Shown here: positions 56,968 through 64,000 of the stretch, one piece after another | How the letters are laid out: every line of letters starts with the position of its first letter | Numbering within the stretch: the first letter of the stretch is position 1 | Assembly (NCBI RefSeq): GCF_001758195.1 | Contig: NZ_MASR01000003.1 | Span: forward strand, 186,001-250,000 | DNA from: Pseudohongiella acticola | Lineage (GTDB): Bacteria > Pseudomonadota > Gammaproteobacteria > Pseudomonadales > Pseudohongiellaceae | Length of the DNA: 64,000 bases | Direction: 5' to 3' | The notes under the pieces: generated by a model | Told to the model about the DNA's origin: nothing | Databases searched by the model: none | The model's input: only the letters and a program-made list of their open reading frames with translations | Made by a program: the position numbers and the translations under genes

Positions 56968-57048
56968 ACGTATCTTCCTGCAAGGCTCTAAAACAGAAGA
57001 TGTTCGTAGAGCCAGATTTCAACCACTGAAAACCGCGAGGATATAAAG

Positions 57049-57381
57049 ATGAAAAAGTCACTTATGATTGCATCAACTTTCCTGTTTTCCCTGTCAGCCT
57101 TTGCTGTCGCCGACGACCATCCTTCATTCAGCGAAGCTGATATGGACAGCAACGGCACTCTGGATATGCGTGAGTTGAAAGCTGCGCTGCCAGCACTTGA
57201 GCTTCAGGAAACAGCGACTGAAACCGTCACCACTGCAGACGTCAAACAGGTTCTGCCGGAAGCCGACTTCTCTGATGAAGATGTGGTTAACGCTGAACCC
57301 ATTGGTGAAGAGCAGTACCAGCAGATTGTTGATGCTGTTGACGAAAAAATGAGCAACAACGCCATCACCAGCATTGAATAA
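57049..57381 (+). CDS. Exported EF-hand calcium-binding protein
   Basis: 110 residues: signal peptide (MKKSLMIASTFLFSLSAFA) and one canonical EF-hand loop, DMDSNGTLDMRE, with D, D, N, T, D and E at positions 1, 3, 5, 7, 9 and 12. The acidic C-terminal half may form a degenerate second hand. The periplasmic role is unknown. It is driven by a sigma-54 promoter at 56952 and followed by a csbD-like gene. Confidence 0.88.
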   Translation: MKKSLMIASTFLFSLSAFAVADDHPSFSEADMDSNGTLDMRELKAALPALELQETATETVTTADVKQVLPEADFSDEDVVNAEPIGEEQYQQIVDAVDEKMSNNAITSIE

Positions 57382-57406
57382 ATGTTGGTCGGCAACAGTC
57401 TCTGTA

Positions 57407-57428
57407 GCGGCACACATCGGTGTGCCGC
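57407..57428. repeat. 9-bp hairpin between the EF-hand and CsbD genes
   Basis: GCGGCACAC (57407-57415) pairs perfectly with GTGTGCCGC (57420-57428) around ATCG. No T-run follows, so it may shape processing or relative expression of the two genes. Confidence 0.7.
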
Positions 57429-57469
57429 CACAGCCTGAAAGTTTCAATTCTGTTAAAAAGGATTCAGTT

Positions 57470-57667
57470 ATGAACGGTGACATTCTGGAAGGCAAATGGA
57501 AGCAGATGAAAGGTTCCATGCAAGCGCGCTGGGGCAAATTCACCGACAACGATCTTGACCGCATCGACGGCAATCGTGAACGTCTGGTGGGCATGGTTCA
57601 GGAGCGTTATGGCAAGGACAAAGAGCAGGCCCAGAAAGACGTCGACGAATATCTTAAAGATTACTGA
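57470..57667 (+). CDS. CsbD-family stress protein (YjbJ-like)
   Basis: 65-residue hydrophilic CsbD family protein: MNGDILEGKWKQMKG, then ARWGKFTDNDLDRIDGNRERLVGM. CsbD-type proteins are abundant in stress or stationary phase in many bacteria; the biochemical function is unknown. The start is the ATG at 57470. It is likely cotranscribed with the EF-hand gene and ends at the terminator at 57695. Confidence 0.93.
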   Translation: MNGDILEGKWKQMKGSMQARWGKFTDNDLDRIDGNRERLVGMVQERYGKDKEQAQKDVDEYLKDY

Positions 57668-57670
57668 TGG

Positions 57671-57688
57671 GTGGCACGCTAGTGCCAC
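57671..57688. repeat. Small hairpin after csbD
   Basis: GTGGCAC (57671-57677) and GTGCCAC (57682-57688) form a 7-bp stem around GCTA immediately after the csbD stop. Confidence 0.6.
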
Positions 57689-57694
57689 GCTATG

Positions 57695-57737
57695 ACGACC
57701 CCGACAGCCGGCAGCAACGCTGCCACTTCGGGGTCGT
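57695..57737 (+). terminator. Composite terminator after csbD
   Basis: ACGACCCCGA (57695-57704) pairs with TCGGGGTCGT (57728-57737) in a 10-bp stem. GGCAGC (57710-57715) and GCTGCC (57719-57724) stack inside. TCTGTTTCTG follows. It closes the EF-hand/csbD unit. Confidence 0.8.
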
Positions 57738-57776
57738 TCTGTTTCTGATCCGGGACAACGGCCGCTAAGCTGGACG

Positions 57777-57792
57777 TGGCTGGATTTTTGCG
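57777..57792 (+). promoter_or_regulatory. Possible sigma-54 promoter of the YflT-like gene
   Basis: TGGCTGGATTTTTGCG has GG at 57778-57779 and GC at 57790-57791 with ten bases between. TGGC and TTTGC match the consensus while the CACG part does not. About 100 bases before the start at 57891. Confidence 0.5.
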
Positions 57793-57890
57793 ATCATACT
57801 GGTTATGCTTTCAGATTGTTGTTGAAGAAATAAGCACATTCCCATTTGGCAGTCGGTCACCTTCTGTGCCCGCCAAGGACAAGGAACCTT

Positions 57891-58463
57891 ATGACTAACA
57901 CTGACGACAAAGCAAAAGTTCGAGAAGCTATCGCCGTTTTTATTGACCCGGATAACCTTAAACAGGCGGTCAGAGCGCTACTGGCATCAGGCGTCAGTCG
58001 TGAACAGCTGGGCTTGTTGGCAACTGAGCATTCCGTTCGCGAGTCGCTCGAAGAATTCTATACCTTCACCAACAATAGCCATGAACCGGACAAAGCGCCG
58101 GTAACCGCTTTTGTTGATAAGAACGCCGCCAATGAACAGCAGGATTCTCTCGGCGGCAGCCTTTTCTTTGCCGGCACAACCGGTGCTGCCGGCGCTGTTG
58201 TGGCGTCTTCAGCAGTTTTTGGTGGCGCCTTACTGGCGGCCCTCAGCGGTGTTGTTGCCGTTGGTCTGGTCGGTGCCCTGGCCAGTAAAATAATTCATCA
58301 AAGTGACGCCGACTTTTTACAGCAACAAATTGACGAAGGTCATATTCTGCTTTTCGTCCGGCTACTTGATGCATCACGAGAGCGCGATATTCTCGAGACT
58401 CTGAAAAATCACCACGCCAGCGATGTTAAAGTCCACGAAATAGACGCAAAACCAGGCGACTGA
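57891..58463 (+). CDS. YflT-like general stress family protein with membrane segment
   Basis: 190 residues. The N-terminal part (about residues 12-45, AIAVFIDPDNLKQAVRALLASGVSREQLGLLA) resembles the general stress protein 17M/YflT type. The middle holds two glycine/alanine-rich hydrophobic helices (GTTGAAGAVVASSAVFGGALLAALSGVVAVGLVGALA), and the end is charged. The start is ATG 57891. Function is unknown. Its setting in the EF-hand/CsbD area suggests a stress role. Confidence 0.72.
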   Translation: MTNTDDKAKVREAIAVFIDPDNLKQAVRALLASGVSREQLGLLATEHSVRESLEEFYTFTNNSHEPDKAPVTAFVDKNAANEQQDSLGGSLFFAGTTGAAGAVVASSAVFGGALLAALSGVVAVGLVGALASKIIHQSDADFLQQQIDEGHILLFVRLLDASRERDILETLKNHHASDVKVHEIDAKPGD

Positions 58464-58497
58464 CAGGCATAATGGGAGCTCACAACAGGAGCAGATC

Positions 58498-59214
58498 ATG
58501 GCAGTGCGTCGATTGCTGCTTACCGGGGCGGTTGCTTTAACATTGTCAGCCGCGATCACTGTACTAAAGCCCTGGCAGCATCTTCCTGACCACTGGAACC
58601 CGGCGTCGCCGCTATCGCTGACTCACCCTATGAACCCGGTGACCAAGTGGAAACTGGCTCGCCTGAACGATTCTCCACAGCGCTGTCTTGAGGTATTGGC
58701 CTCTGCGCCCGACAACTTCCTGGATTACCTTCCCCTGGAAGACTACACGCCCGTAGAGAACTGCCCCTTGAGAAACGTTGTCCGAATCACCCGAACCGGC
58801 ATTGAGTTCAGCTCCCCCGTCACGATCGCATGTCCGTTGCTGGTTCGCTGGAGTATGTATGAGTATCAGGCATTGCAACCCCTCGCCCTGACGCATCTGG
58901 ACAGCGCAATTGATAGTGTCGCGCACCTGGGCACGTTCGCCTGTCGCAATGTCTACGGCCGGGAGACCGGCAGACGCAGCGAACACGCGACAGCATCAGC
59001 ACTGGATGTTGCAGGCTTCACTATGGAAAACGGCGATGACGTTAATGTCCTGCGCGATTGGGACAGTGACTCCGCTGCTGCTAAAGCGGCTTTCCTGCGC
59101 GCCTCTCATGAGGCTGCCTGTGGTTATTTTGGTGCAACACTGGGCCCTGAATACAATGCGGCTCATGCCAATCATTTCCACCTGGACAGCAGCCGGTTTG
59201 GCTTATGCCAATGA
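58498..59214 (+). CDS. Extensin-like family exported protein
   Basis: 238-residue protein with an N-terminal membrane or signal segment (LLLTGAVALTLSAAITVL) and a C-terminal extensin-like domain: CPLLVRWSMYEYQALQPLAL, FACRNVYGR, EHATASALDVAGF, AHANHFHLDSSRFGLC. The H, D and H pattern resembles D-Ala-D-Ala carboxypeptidase-like zinc folds, hinting at cell-wall action, but that is inference. Cysteines suggest periplasmic disulfides. Confidence 0.88.
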   Translation: MAVRRLLLTGAVALTLSAAITVLKPWQHLPDHWNPASPLSLTHPMNPVTKWKLARLNDSPQRCLEVLASAPDNFLDYLPLEDYTPVENCPLRNVVRITRTGIEFSSPVTIACPLLVRWSMYEYQALQPLALTHLDSAIDSVAHLGTFACRNVYGRETGRRSEHATASALDVAGFTMENGDDVNVLRDWDSDSAAAKAAFLRASHEAACGYFGATLGPEYNAAHANHFHLDSSRFGLCQ

Positions 59215-59230
59215 TGGACACCTGCCAGAT

Positions 59231-59290
59231 GTCGGCGCCTGTGAACTTCCATCAGCATATAAATAAAGGCATTGTTGAATCGGCGCCGAC
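59231..59290. repeat. 9-bp inverted repeat with 42-base spacer
   Basis: GTCGGCGCC (59231-59239) is the exact inverse of GGCGCCGAC (59282-59290). It follows the extensin-like gene and may be a long-loop terminator or a binding site. Confidence 0.5.
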
Positions 59291-59406
59291 TGGCGGTTAC
59301 ACTGAGATTGCCAGAAGCAATCAAATTCTGACCTCCCTGACCACACTTTGCGAAACGCTTCATCAAAAATAACAAAGATAGTTACAGAGCATAAAGAGAA
59401 CAAATC

Positions 59407-59817
59407 ATGCTGCGTTCCGTCGACCTTAAAGATTACATGCTGGAGAAACCGGTAACCATATCGCCCGAGGCTTCCTTGCTGGAGGCTGTAGACCGGATCA
59501 CCGCGAGCCGGGTGTCGGGGTTGTGTGTCATCAATGAAGAAGGCTTTCTGCTAGGCATCTTGTCAGAGCTGGACTGCCTTCGCGGCATTCTGGATGCCAC
59601 CTACAGTCAGGGCACTGTGGGACTGGTACGGGAACACATGGTCTCGGAGAATATCAATTCAGCTCGCATCAGCGACGATATCATCAACGTCGCCACCGAC
59701 ATGCTGGCAAAAGGACAGCGCCGCAGGCCCGTTGTGTCGGACAACAATCAACTGGTCGGACAGATTACCTGCCGCCAGATTCTGGCCGGCATCAGAAAAC
59801 TGGGTGCGACCTCATGA
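59407..59817 (+). CDS. CBS domain protein
   Basis: 136-residue protein formed of two CBS domains, residues about 10-65 and 78-130. Such proteins bind adenine nucleotides and act as small sensors. DYMLEKPVTISPEASLLEAVDRI and INSARISDDIINVATDMLAKGQRRRPVV show the motif. It has a 192-base upstream gap and an A-rich 3' region containing the same 15-mer seen in the CrcZ-like RNA. Confidence 0.9.
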   Translation: MLRSVDLKDYMLEKPVTISPEASLLEAVDRITASRVSGLCVINEEGFLLGILSELDCLRGILDATYSQGTVGLVREHMVSENINSARISDDIINVATDMLAKGQRRRPVVSDNNQLVGQITCRQILAGIRKLGATS

Positions 59818-59869
59818 TCATATTCCGGCCTGATCGCACCAGGAAGCGCCTGAAGTAGGAACGGCTCCT

Positions 59870-59884
59870 AACAAGAACAAAAAG
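59870..59884 (+). promoter_or_regulatory. A-rich 15-mer shared with the CrcZ-like region
   Basis: AACAAGAACAAAAAG is identical to 41927-41941. It lies in the 3' region after the CBS gene, just ahead of a hairpin, so it may be an Hfq-binding site on that transcript. Confidence 0.4.
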
Positions 59885-59891
59885 CACGGGC

Positions 59892-59929
59892 AAAAAAAAG
59901 CCGGAATGCCGTAGTACAGCGCATTCCGG
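59892..59929 (-). terminator. Intrinsic terminator on the minus strand
   Basis: Reading the minus strand, CCGGAATGC and GCATTCCGG (59929-59921 and 59909-59901) form a 9-bp stem followed by eight T (59899-59892). It ends transcription from the right, either the lipoprotein transcript or a separate small RNA. Confidence 0.75.
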
Positions 59930-60071
59930 TCTAATATGAAGAAAACCACTACTTACAATCGGTAAAGAACTGACGTTGCTAATCACTCACCTTCCACGAA
60001 GAGTCATTACCCTGTCACTCGACCCTCGCTTGCTGCCGATAGTGAGTACTTTAACGGTTTAATATGTCAGA

Positions 60072-60101
60072 TTGATGAAGCCTGATCAGGTTTTTCATCA
60101 A
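60072..60101. repeat. 30-base composite inverted repeat
   Basis: TTGATGAA (60072-60079) and TTCATCAA (60094-60101) are perfect inverted copies enclosing the palindrome CCTGATCAGG (60081-60090). It directly follows the stop of the lipoprotein gene, suggesting a transcript-end hairpin or an operator. Confidence 0.7.
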
Positions 60102-60111
60102 CAGTTTTCTG

Positions 60112-60885
60112 TCATGAAGACCGCGGCAACACCAGGCGAACAGAGGCCTGCTCGCCAATTTCTATATCGGCCCGCAGGCGCGCCTGTGCCATCGACGTCT
60201 GCAGCTGCGCATAGATCCATCTGCCCAGCTCATCATTGGGGGCGGTGATGAGAACAAAGGTATTGTTCGCGGCCACCAGTCTGGCAATTTCTTCCAGCTG
60301 CTGCACAACCGCGGGCTGTCTCTGCGACAGTTCACGGTTGTTTAGCCTGTGCACACTGTGTGTCTGGGCCCGAGCCGCCGCCAGCGTTTGCCGGGCAGCA
60401 GCAATGGCAGGCAGTTCGGGATCAACACTGTTGGCGCGCCGCAGGAAGGTTTCGGCATTGTCGAACTGACCCTGTCGGGACGCGGTGTCTGCCAGTTGAA
60501 CGTAACGCAGGGCAATATCGCGCATACCGTCACGGGCGACCGTATTCTCAGGTTCAAATGCCAGCACGCGACTGAAATAATGATAGGCACTGTCTTCAGC
60601 CGGTGTCATCAGCCTGTCAGTGCGTAATGCCCGCATGCCATCATAAAGAATATCGGCAATATAACGGCGTTGCCGCTCAGCGTCTTCGCGCTCGGCTTCG
60701 GCAGCGAGCTGCTCGGCAATCGAAATGGTTTCCGGTGTTTCTGACTCCGCTACGACGGTGGCGCCGGTCTCGCGTTCTGGCGGAGCCAACTCACAGCTAA
60801 CGAGGACCAGCGTCAGGCTCGCCGTCGTTAACAGGCGCATGGCGGTCAAAATAAACCTGACATCAAAGCGTTCGCGGATTTTCAT
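60112..60885 (-). CDS. Lipoprotein with TPR-like helical repeats, function unknown
   Basis: 257 residues from the ATG at 60885; a second ATG at 60840 begins MRLLTTASLTLVLVSC directly and also gives a lipobox (LVSC). The middle (about residues 75-170) contains helical repeats in a TPR-like arrangement (YHYFSRVLAFEPENTVARDGM, then ALRYVQLADTASRQGQFDNAETFLRRANSVDPE). The C-terminus may fold separately, with FVLITAPNDELGRWIYAQL. No named family is recognised. It is probably outer-membrane anchored and periplasmic. Confidence 0.75.
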   Translation of the reverse strand: MKIRERFDVRFILTAMRLLTTASLTLVLVSCELAPPERETGATVVAESETPETISIAEQLAAEAEREDAERQRRYIADILYDGMRALRTDRLMTPAEDSAYHYFSRVLAFEPENTVARDGMRDIALRYVQLADTASRQGQFDNAETFLRRANSVDPELPAIAAARQTLAAARAQTHSVHRLNNRELSQRQPAVVQQLEEIARLVAANNTFVLITAPNDELGRWIYAQLQTSMAQARLRADIEIGEQASVRLVLPRSS

Positions 60886-60925
60886 TTAACCGTTGCTCAC
60901 AGGGGCCGTGCAATAAATCATCTAT

Positions 60926-62146
60926 TCAAACTATGTCACTAAAGGACAGGAATCTCAACTGATCGCCAGGGGCAACCGACGTGAATGCCGGTATGATTGC
61001 CAGCCCGTCAGCCCGGGAAACCGAGCTCAACACACCCGAGCTCTGATCGGGTAGCAACTGCAGGTGCCTGTCCCCGTCCCCGGTGTGCAAACATGCCCGC
61101 AAATACGCCTGCCGCTCTCCTGACTCGGGCAATGCGAAGCCGGCCTTTTCATGACGCTCTGGCAGGCTGCAGTGTGACGCGCCCATCATCGCCAGCAACG
61201 CAGGTCGTACCAGCAACAGAAACGTGACAAATGCCGACACCGGGTTACCCGGCAGACCAAACAGTACGGCGTTGTTGATCTTGCCATAGGCAAAAGGTTT
61301 GCCTGGCTTCAACGCCAGTTTCCAGATCGCCAGCTGACCACAGCGTTGCAACGCAGTCCGCACATGGTCCTCCTCACCGGCAGACACCCCACCACTGGTG
61401 ATGATGCAGTCAGCCTGGGCTGCTGCGCTGCGCAGTGCTGCCTCTGTCTCCGCCAGTGAATCCGGTAGTCGGCCGACAATCAATGGCTCGATGCCGAGCA
61501 CTCGCAACAACGCTGCCAGAGTATAGACGTTACTGTTATAAATTTGTCCCGGACGCAGCGCCGAACCTGGTTCCACCAGTTCATCGCCAGTCGCCATCAA
61601 CACAACCCGGGGACGCCGGCCGACAACGACTGCTGGCTGCCCGGTGGCAGCCAGCAGACCAATGTCCTGTGGTCGCAGACGATGCCCGGCTGGCAGCAAT
61701 ACGCTGCCCTGTTGCACATCAGCGCCTCTGTTCCGTACATTTTCTCCCGCGATTACCGGTTTGATGACCTTGATATTTTCGCCGTCACGCTCGCAGTTCT
61801 CCTGCATCACAACTGCGTCAGCGCCCTCGGGCATGGGTGCTCCGGTGAAGATACGAGCGACCGTGCCCGCGCGCAGCCTGTCTGGCGCTATGCCCGCCGG
61901 TACTCGCTGACTGACAAATAAAGGCACTTCAGGTTCGAGACAGGCGCTGTCAACGGCATACCCGTCCATCGCACTGTTATTCCAGGGTGGCACATCGCAG
62001 GCTGCCGATACCGCATCGAGCGCGATGCGTCCGTCAGCCTGCGACAGGGCAACGGTCTCACCGGCAATTCTCTGCCTGGCGTCATGCAGTAACTGCGTCA
62101 GCGCTACATCGATGGGCATGAGTGCACTGGCTGCTGACTCAGGCAT
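60926..62146 (-). CDS. moeA: Molybdopterin molybdenumtransferase MoeA
   Basis: 406-residue MoeA, which inserts molybdate into adenylylated molybdopterin. Motifs seen: PPWNNSAMDGYAV near residue 56, GAPMPEGADAVVMQE and TSGGVSAGEEDHV and LPGNPVSAFVTF. The ATG at 62146 is preferred over two in-frame GTGs just upstream. It overlaps the end of the RmlD-like gene by eight bases, so the two are likely cotranscribed. Other molybdenum-cofactor genes are not in this window. Confidence 0.96.
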   Translation of the reverse strand: MPESAASALMPIDVALTQLLHDARQRIAGETVALSQADGRIALDAVSAACDVPPWNNSAMDGYAVDSACLEPEVPLFVSQRVPAGIAPDRLRAGTVARIFTGAPMPEGADAVVMQENCERDGENIKVIKPVIAGENVRNRGADVQQGSVLLPAGHRLRPQDIGLLAATGQPAVVVGRRPRVVLMATGDELVEPGSALRPGQIYNSNVYTLAALLRVLGIEPLIVGRLPDSLAETEAALRSAAAQADCIITSGGVSAGEEDHVRTALQRCGQLAIWKLALKPGKPFAYGKINNAVLFGLPGNPVSAFVTFLLLVRPALLAMMGASHCSLPERHEKAGFALPESGERQAYLRACLHTGDGDRHLQLLPDQSSGVLSSVSRADGLAIIPAFTSVAPGDQLRFLSFSDIV

Positions 62147-63044
62147 CACCACGCGCCTTGTACCAGGACTTTACCAATCGCTGCAGGCTGCCGTGCCAGG
62201 GCCGCGGCTTGATACCAAAGGTCTCGAAAATCTTTTTGGTCGCCAAGGTGGCATTGGCAATCTGGGGGGGCTCTGACCGGCTAAGATTGATCGTAAGGTG
62301 ATCCAGCAGCCGATACACCGCTTCGTCATGCTGAGCGGCAAATTTTACCAGTTGCTGGACAAACTCGCTTTCTCGCAGCGGCTCAAGCGCAGCATAGTGA
62401 TAGATACCCCAGACGTCGGCATTACAGTCAACCTGTTGGCATACTGCCAGCAGAACCCTGGCCAGGTCTTCTATCGGGGTCGGCGCAAATTTGCGGCGAT
62501 TGACAGTGACACTGCCATCGCCTTTCTTCAACTCTTCCAGCCAATGCCGCAGCACTTCATCCTGATTGCGGCCGAACAGCCAGCCGGCACGGACAATAAT
62601 GTGCTGCTTGATGGTAGACGCGATGGCCTGTTCGGCCGCGAGCGCGGTTTGCCCATACGTGCCCAGGGGCTTGGGCAGATCCTGCTCATTGTAGGCCAGC
62701 TTTTTGTCGCCACCAAACACATGCGCCGTTGACAGGTGGATCATCGGGATATGCAGGTGGTCACACACCTGAGCGACCAGCTCTGCCTGCTTCACATTGA
62801 TCAGCTCACACTGATCTTTGTGATTCTCGGCTTCGACCACCGCATGTTGACTGCCGGCAGCAAAAGCGGCCAGGTTAATCACCTGGTCCGGCGCTGCCTG
62901 AGTAATCACCTTGGCCACACTGAGCGGATCTTTTGCCAGCATGGCAGCGGAGTCCGGCGCTACCCAGTTGATCTGGCGCTCATCCAGAAGTTTGCCTAGT
63001 TCCACACCGACACCACTGTCGGCACCAATAATTAATAGCTTCAC
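62139..63044 (-). CDS. RmlD-like sugar-nucleotide-binding protein, probable inactive reductase
   Basis: 301-residue short-chain dehydrogenase-type protein related to RmlD (dTDP-4-dehydrorhamnose reductase). It has the Rossmann start MKLLIIGADSGVGVELG and LSTAHVFGGDKKLAYNE-like elements. The catalytic YxxxK should read Y-x-x-x-K, but it reads YGQTA, so the lysine is replaced by alanine. The glycine motif is also altered. It may be a binding protein or pseudoenzyme. It overlaps moeA by eight bases. Confidence 0.85.
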   Translation of the reverse strand: MKLLIIGADSGVGVELGKLLDERQINWVAPDSAAMLAKDPLSVAKVITQAAPDQVINLAAFAAGSQHAVVEAENHKDQCELINVKQAELVAQVCDHLHIPMIHLSTAHVFGGDKKLAYNEQDLPKPLGTYGQTALAAEQAIASTIKQHIIVRAGWLFGRNQDEVLRHWLEELKKGDGSVTVNRRKFAPTPIEDLARVLLAVCQQVDCNADVWGIYHYAALEPLRESEFVQQLVKFAAQHDEAVYRLLDHLTINLSRSEPPQIANATLATKKIFETFGIKPRPWHGSLQRLVKSWYKARGDA

Positions 63045-63070
63045 CTGCGGTGTCTGCTCCGGCCCGCCTG

Positions 63071-63592
63071 TCAGAACGGTATGTCGTCATCAAAGTTATC
63101 AAAATCTGCCGGCCGCGACGGATTGTTGCCGGCCGGTTGCTGCGGCTGCCCGCCTCGGGCCGGCCCTGCATTACCACCTGATGATGAGCCACCGTAGCTG
63201 GATTGCGGCTCCTGGCGGCTGTCCTGACCAAACTGGTCATTCTGGCTGGCGCCGCCGCGCGAATCCAGCATCTGCATCTCATTGGCAACAATTTCAGTGG
63301 CGTAGCGGGTAATACCATCCTGCTCCCAGCTGCGGGTCTGCAATCGGCCCTCAATATAAAGCTTGCTGCCCTTGCGCACATATTCATTAACGATTTCAGC
63401 CAGACGGTTGAAGAACACTATACGGTGCCATTCTGTCTTTTCCTGCGGCTGCCCGGTGTTCTTGTCCTTCCAGGTGTCGCTGGTGGCCAGCGCCACATTG
63501 GTGACCGCGCCACCGCTGGGCAAATAGCGGGTTTCCGGATCCTTGCCTACATTGCCTACCAATATCACTTTGTTTACGCCGCGACTTGCCAC
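63071..63592 (-). CDS. ssb: Single-stranded DNA-binding protein
   Basis: 173-residue SSB from the GTG at 63592 ([23 protein letters not shown]). The OB fold covers about residues 5-110. The tail is Gln/Gly/Ser-rich and ends in the universal [11 protein letters not shown] that recruits partner proteins. The frame upstream of the GTG lacks family similarity. It faces uvrA divergently, a classic arrangement. Confidence 0.97.
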   Translation of the reverse strand: MASRGVNKVILVGNVGKDPETRYLPSGGAVTNVALATSDTWKDKNTGQPQEKTEWHRIVFFNRLAEIVNEYVRKGSKLYIEGRLQTRSWEQDGITRYATEIVANEMQMLDSRGGASQNDQFGQDSRQEPQSSYGGSSSGGNAGPARGGQPQQPAGNNPSRPADFDNFDDDIPF

Positions 63593-63700
63593 CTTGTGCT
63601 GTCCTCCTGTCCGGTTGTACTGAGCTTGTGTCTGAAGCATAGCATGAATCCGGCGTTTTCGCCGACATCGCAACAAAATGCTGACAAAGCATAATCCGCT

Positions 63701-63729
63701 TTGCGATATGATCCAATATTGCCCATAAT
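63701..63729 (+). promoter_or_regulatory. Sigma-70-like promoter of uvrA
   Basis: TTGCGA (63701-63706) and CATAAT (63724-63729) are separated by 17 bases and lie about 50 bases before the uvrA ATG. CAAAGC/GCTTTG (63685-63703) is an inverted repeat overlapping the -35, a possible operator. I see no clear SOS box. Confidence 0.5.
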
Positions 63730-63777
63730 TGCCTGTTTTGTTGTTGCGCCAATGGCGCGGGGAAATGCGGGAAAGAC

Positions 63778-64000
63778 ATGGACAAGATCACGATCCGGGG
63801 TGCCAGAACCCATAACTTGAAGAATGTGAATCTGACCATCCCTCGCAACAGGCTGGTGGTCATCACCGGCCTGTCAGGGTCCGGTAAATCATCACTGGCA
63901 TTTGACACACTGTACGCGGAAGGTCAGCGGCGTTATGTCGAATCACTGTCGACCTACGCGCGTCAGTTCCTGTCGATGATGGATAAACCCGACATCGACC
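63778..64000 (+). CDS. uvrA: Excinuclease ABC subunit A (5' end only)
   Basis: The first 74 codons of UvrA, the damage-recognition ATPase of nucleotide excision repair, run off the right edge. They begin [19 protein letters not shown] and contain the Walker [10 protein letters not shown] at about residues 31-39, then [13 protein letters not shown]. ssb is divergent. Confidence 0.98.
   Translation, partial: MDKITIRGARTHNLKNVNLTIPRNRLVVITGLSGSGKSSLAFDTLYAEGQRRYVESLSTYARQFLSMMDKPDID

Noticed and set aside
57673-57686. GGCACGCTAGTGC after csbD as a sigma-54 promoter
   Set aside because: The GG and GC are only nine bases apart, and the sequence is explained by a 7-bp hairpin.

Overview
The window is chromosomal DNA of a Gram-negative gammaproteobacterium. 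It carries lpt and kds genes for lipopolysaccharide, RND export and an AlgW/DegS-type protease. Gene order follows Pseudomonas closely in two blocks: rpsI-rplM-zapE-cysD-cysNC-algW-his-murA-mla-kds-lpt-rpoN-ptsN-rapZ, and aminotransferase-dksA-gluQ-cbrX-cbrA-cbrB-(crcZ)-pcnB-panBC-acs. Several genes expected in those blocks are missing (mlaFED, mlaB, hisC, hpf, folK). This points to a Pseudomonadales or Cellvibrionales-like lineage outside Pseudomonas itself. The assignment is inference from synteny only.

Layout. 1-6.1 kb: ribosomal proteins S9/L13, ZapE, a YhcB/ZapG-like protein and sulfate activation (cysD-cysNC). 6.1-12.5 kb: a Nif3-like protein, an AlgW-type protease, and a leftward operon mlaC-ibaG-murA-hisG-hisD. 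12.7-21.4 kb: a long rightward cell-envelope and nitrogen-PTS run (CaCA exchanger, kdsD, kdsC, lptC, lptA, lptB, rpoN, ptsN, rapZ, npr, yjgA). 21.4-35.4 kb: accessory metabolism, including a prolyl oligopeptidase-like lipoprotein with a LysR regulator, a phosphatase and a phosphotransferase, a DUF4212/SSS carboxylate-type symporter, ApbC, several uncharacterised envelope proteins, a PLP sulfur enzyme with a Rieske protein, and an aminotransferase. 35.7-49.3 kb: dksA, gluQRS, cbrX, cbrA, cbrB, a CrcZ-like RNA region, pcnB, a deoxynucleoside kinase, panB, panC, acs and a thiolase. 49.3-60.9 kb: a SulP transporter, a rhodanese-like protein, a GbsR/MarR regulator with an RND pump, a stress cluster (EF-hand, CsbD, YflT-like, extensin-like, CBS) and a lipoprotein. 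60.9-64 kb: moeA, an RmlD-like protein, ssb and the start of uvrA.

The most interesting element is the 542-base gap between cbrB and pcnB. It has a near-consensus sigma-54 promoter, inverted GTTAC/GTAAC half-sites upstream, and five A-rich blocks built on ACAATAAAAAT, followed by a GC hairpin. This is the architecture and the exact genomic position of the Pseudomonas decoy RNA CrcZ, which titrates Hfq/Crc. In the same window A-rich stretches sit on or near the ribosome binding sites of acs, the symporter operon and a phosphotransferase gene, as expected for Hfq/Crc-controlled messages. With cbrA, cbrB and rpoN also present, the window appears to hold most of a catabolite-repression circuit plus some of its targets. 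A second clear sigma-54 promoter precedes the EF-hand/CsbD stress genes.
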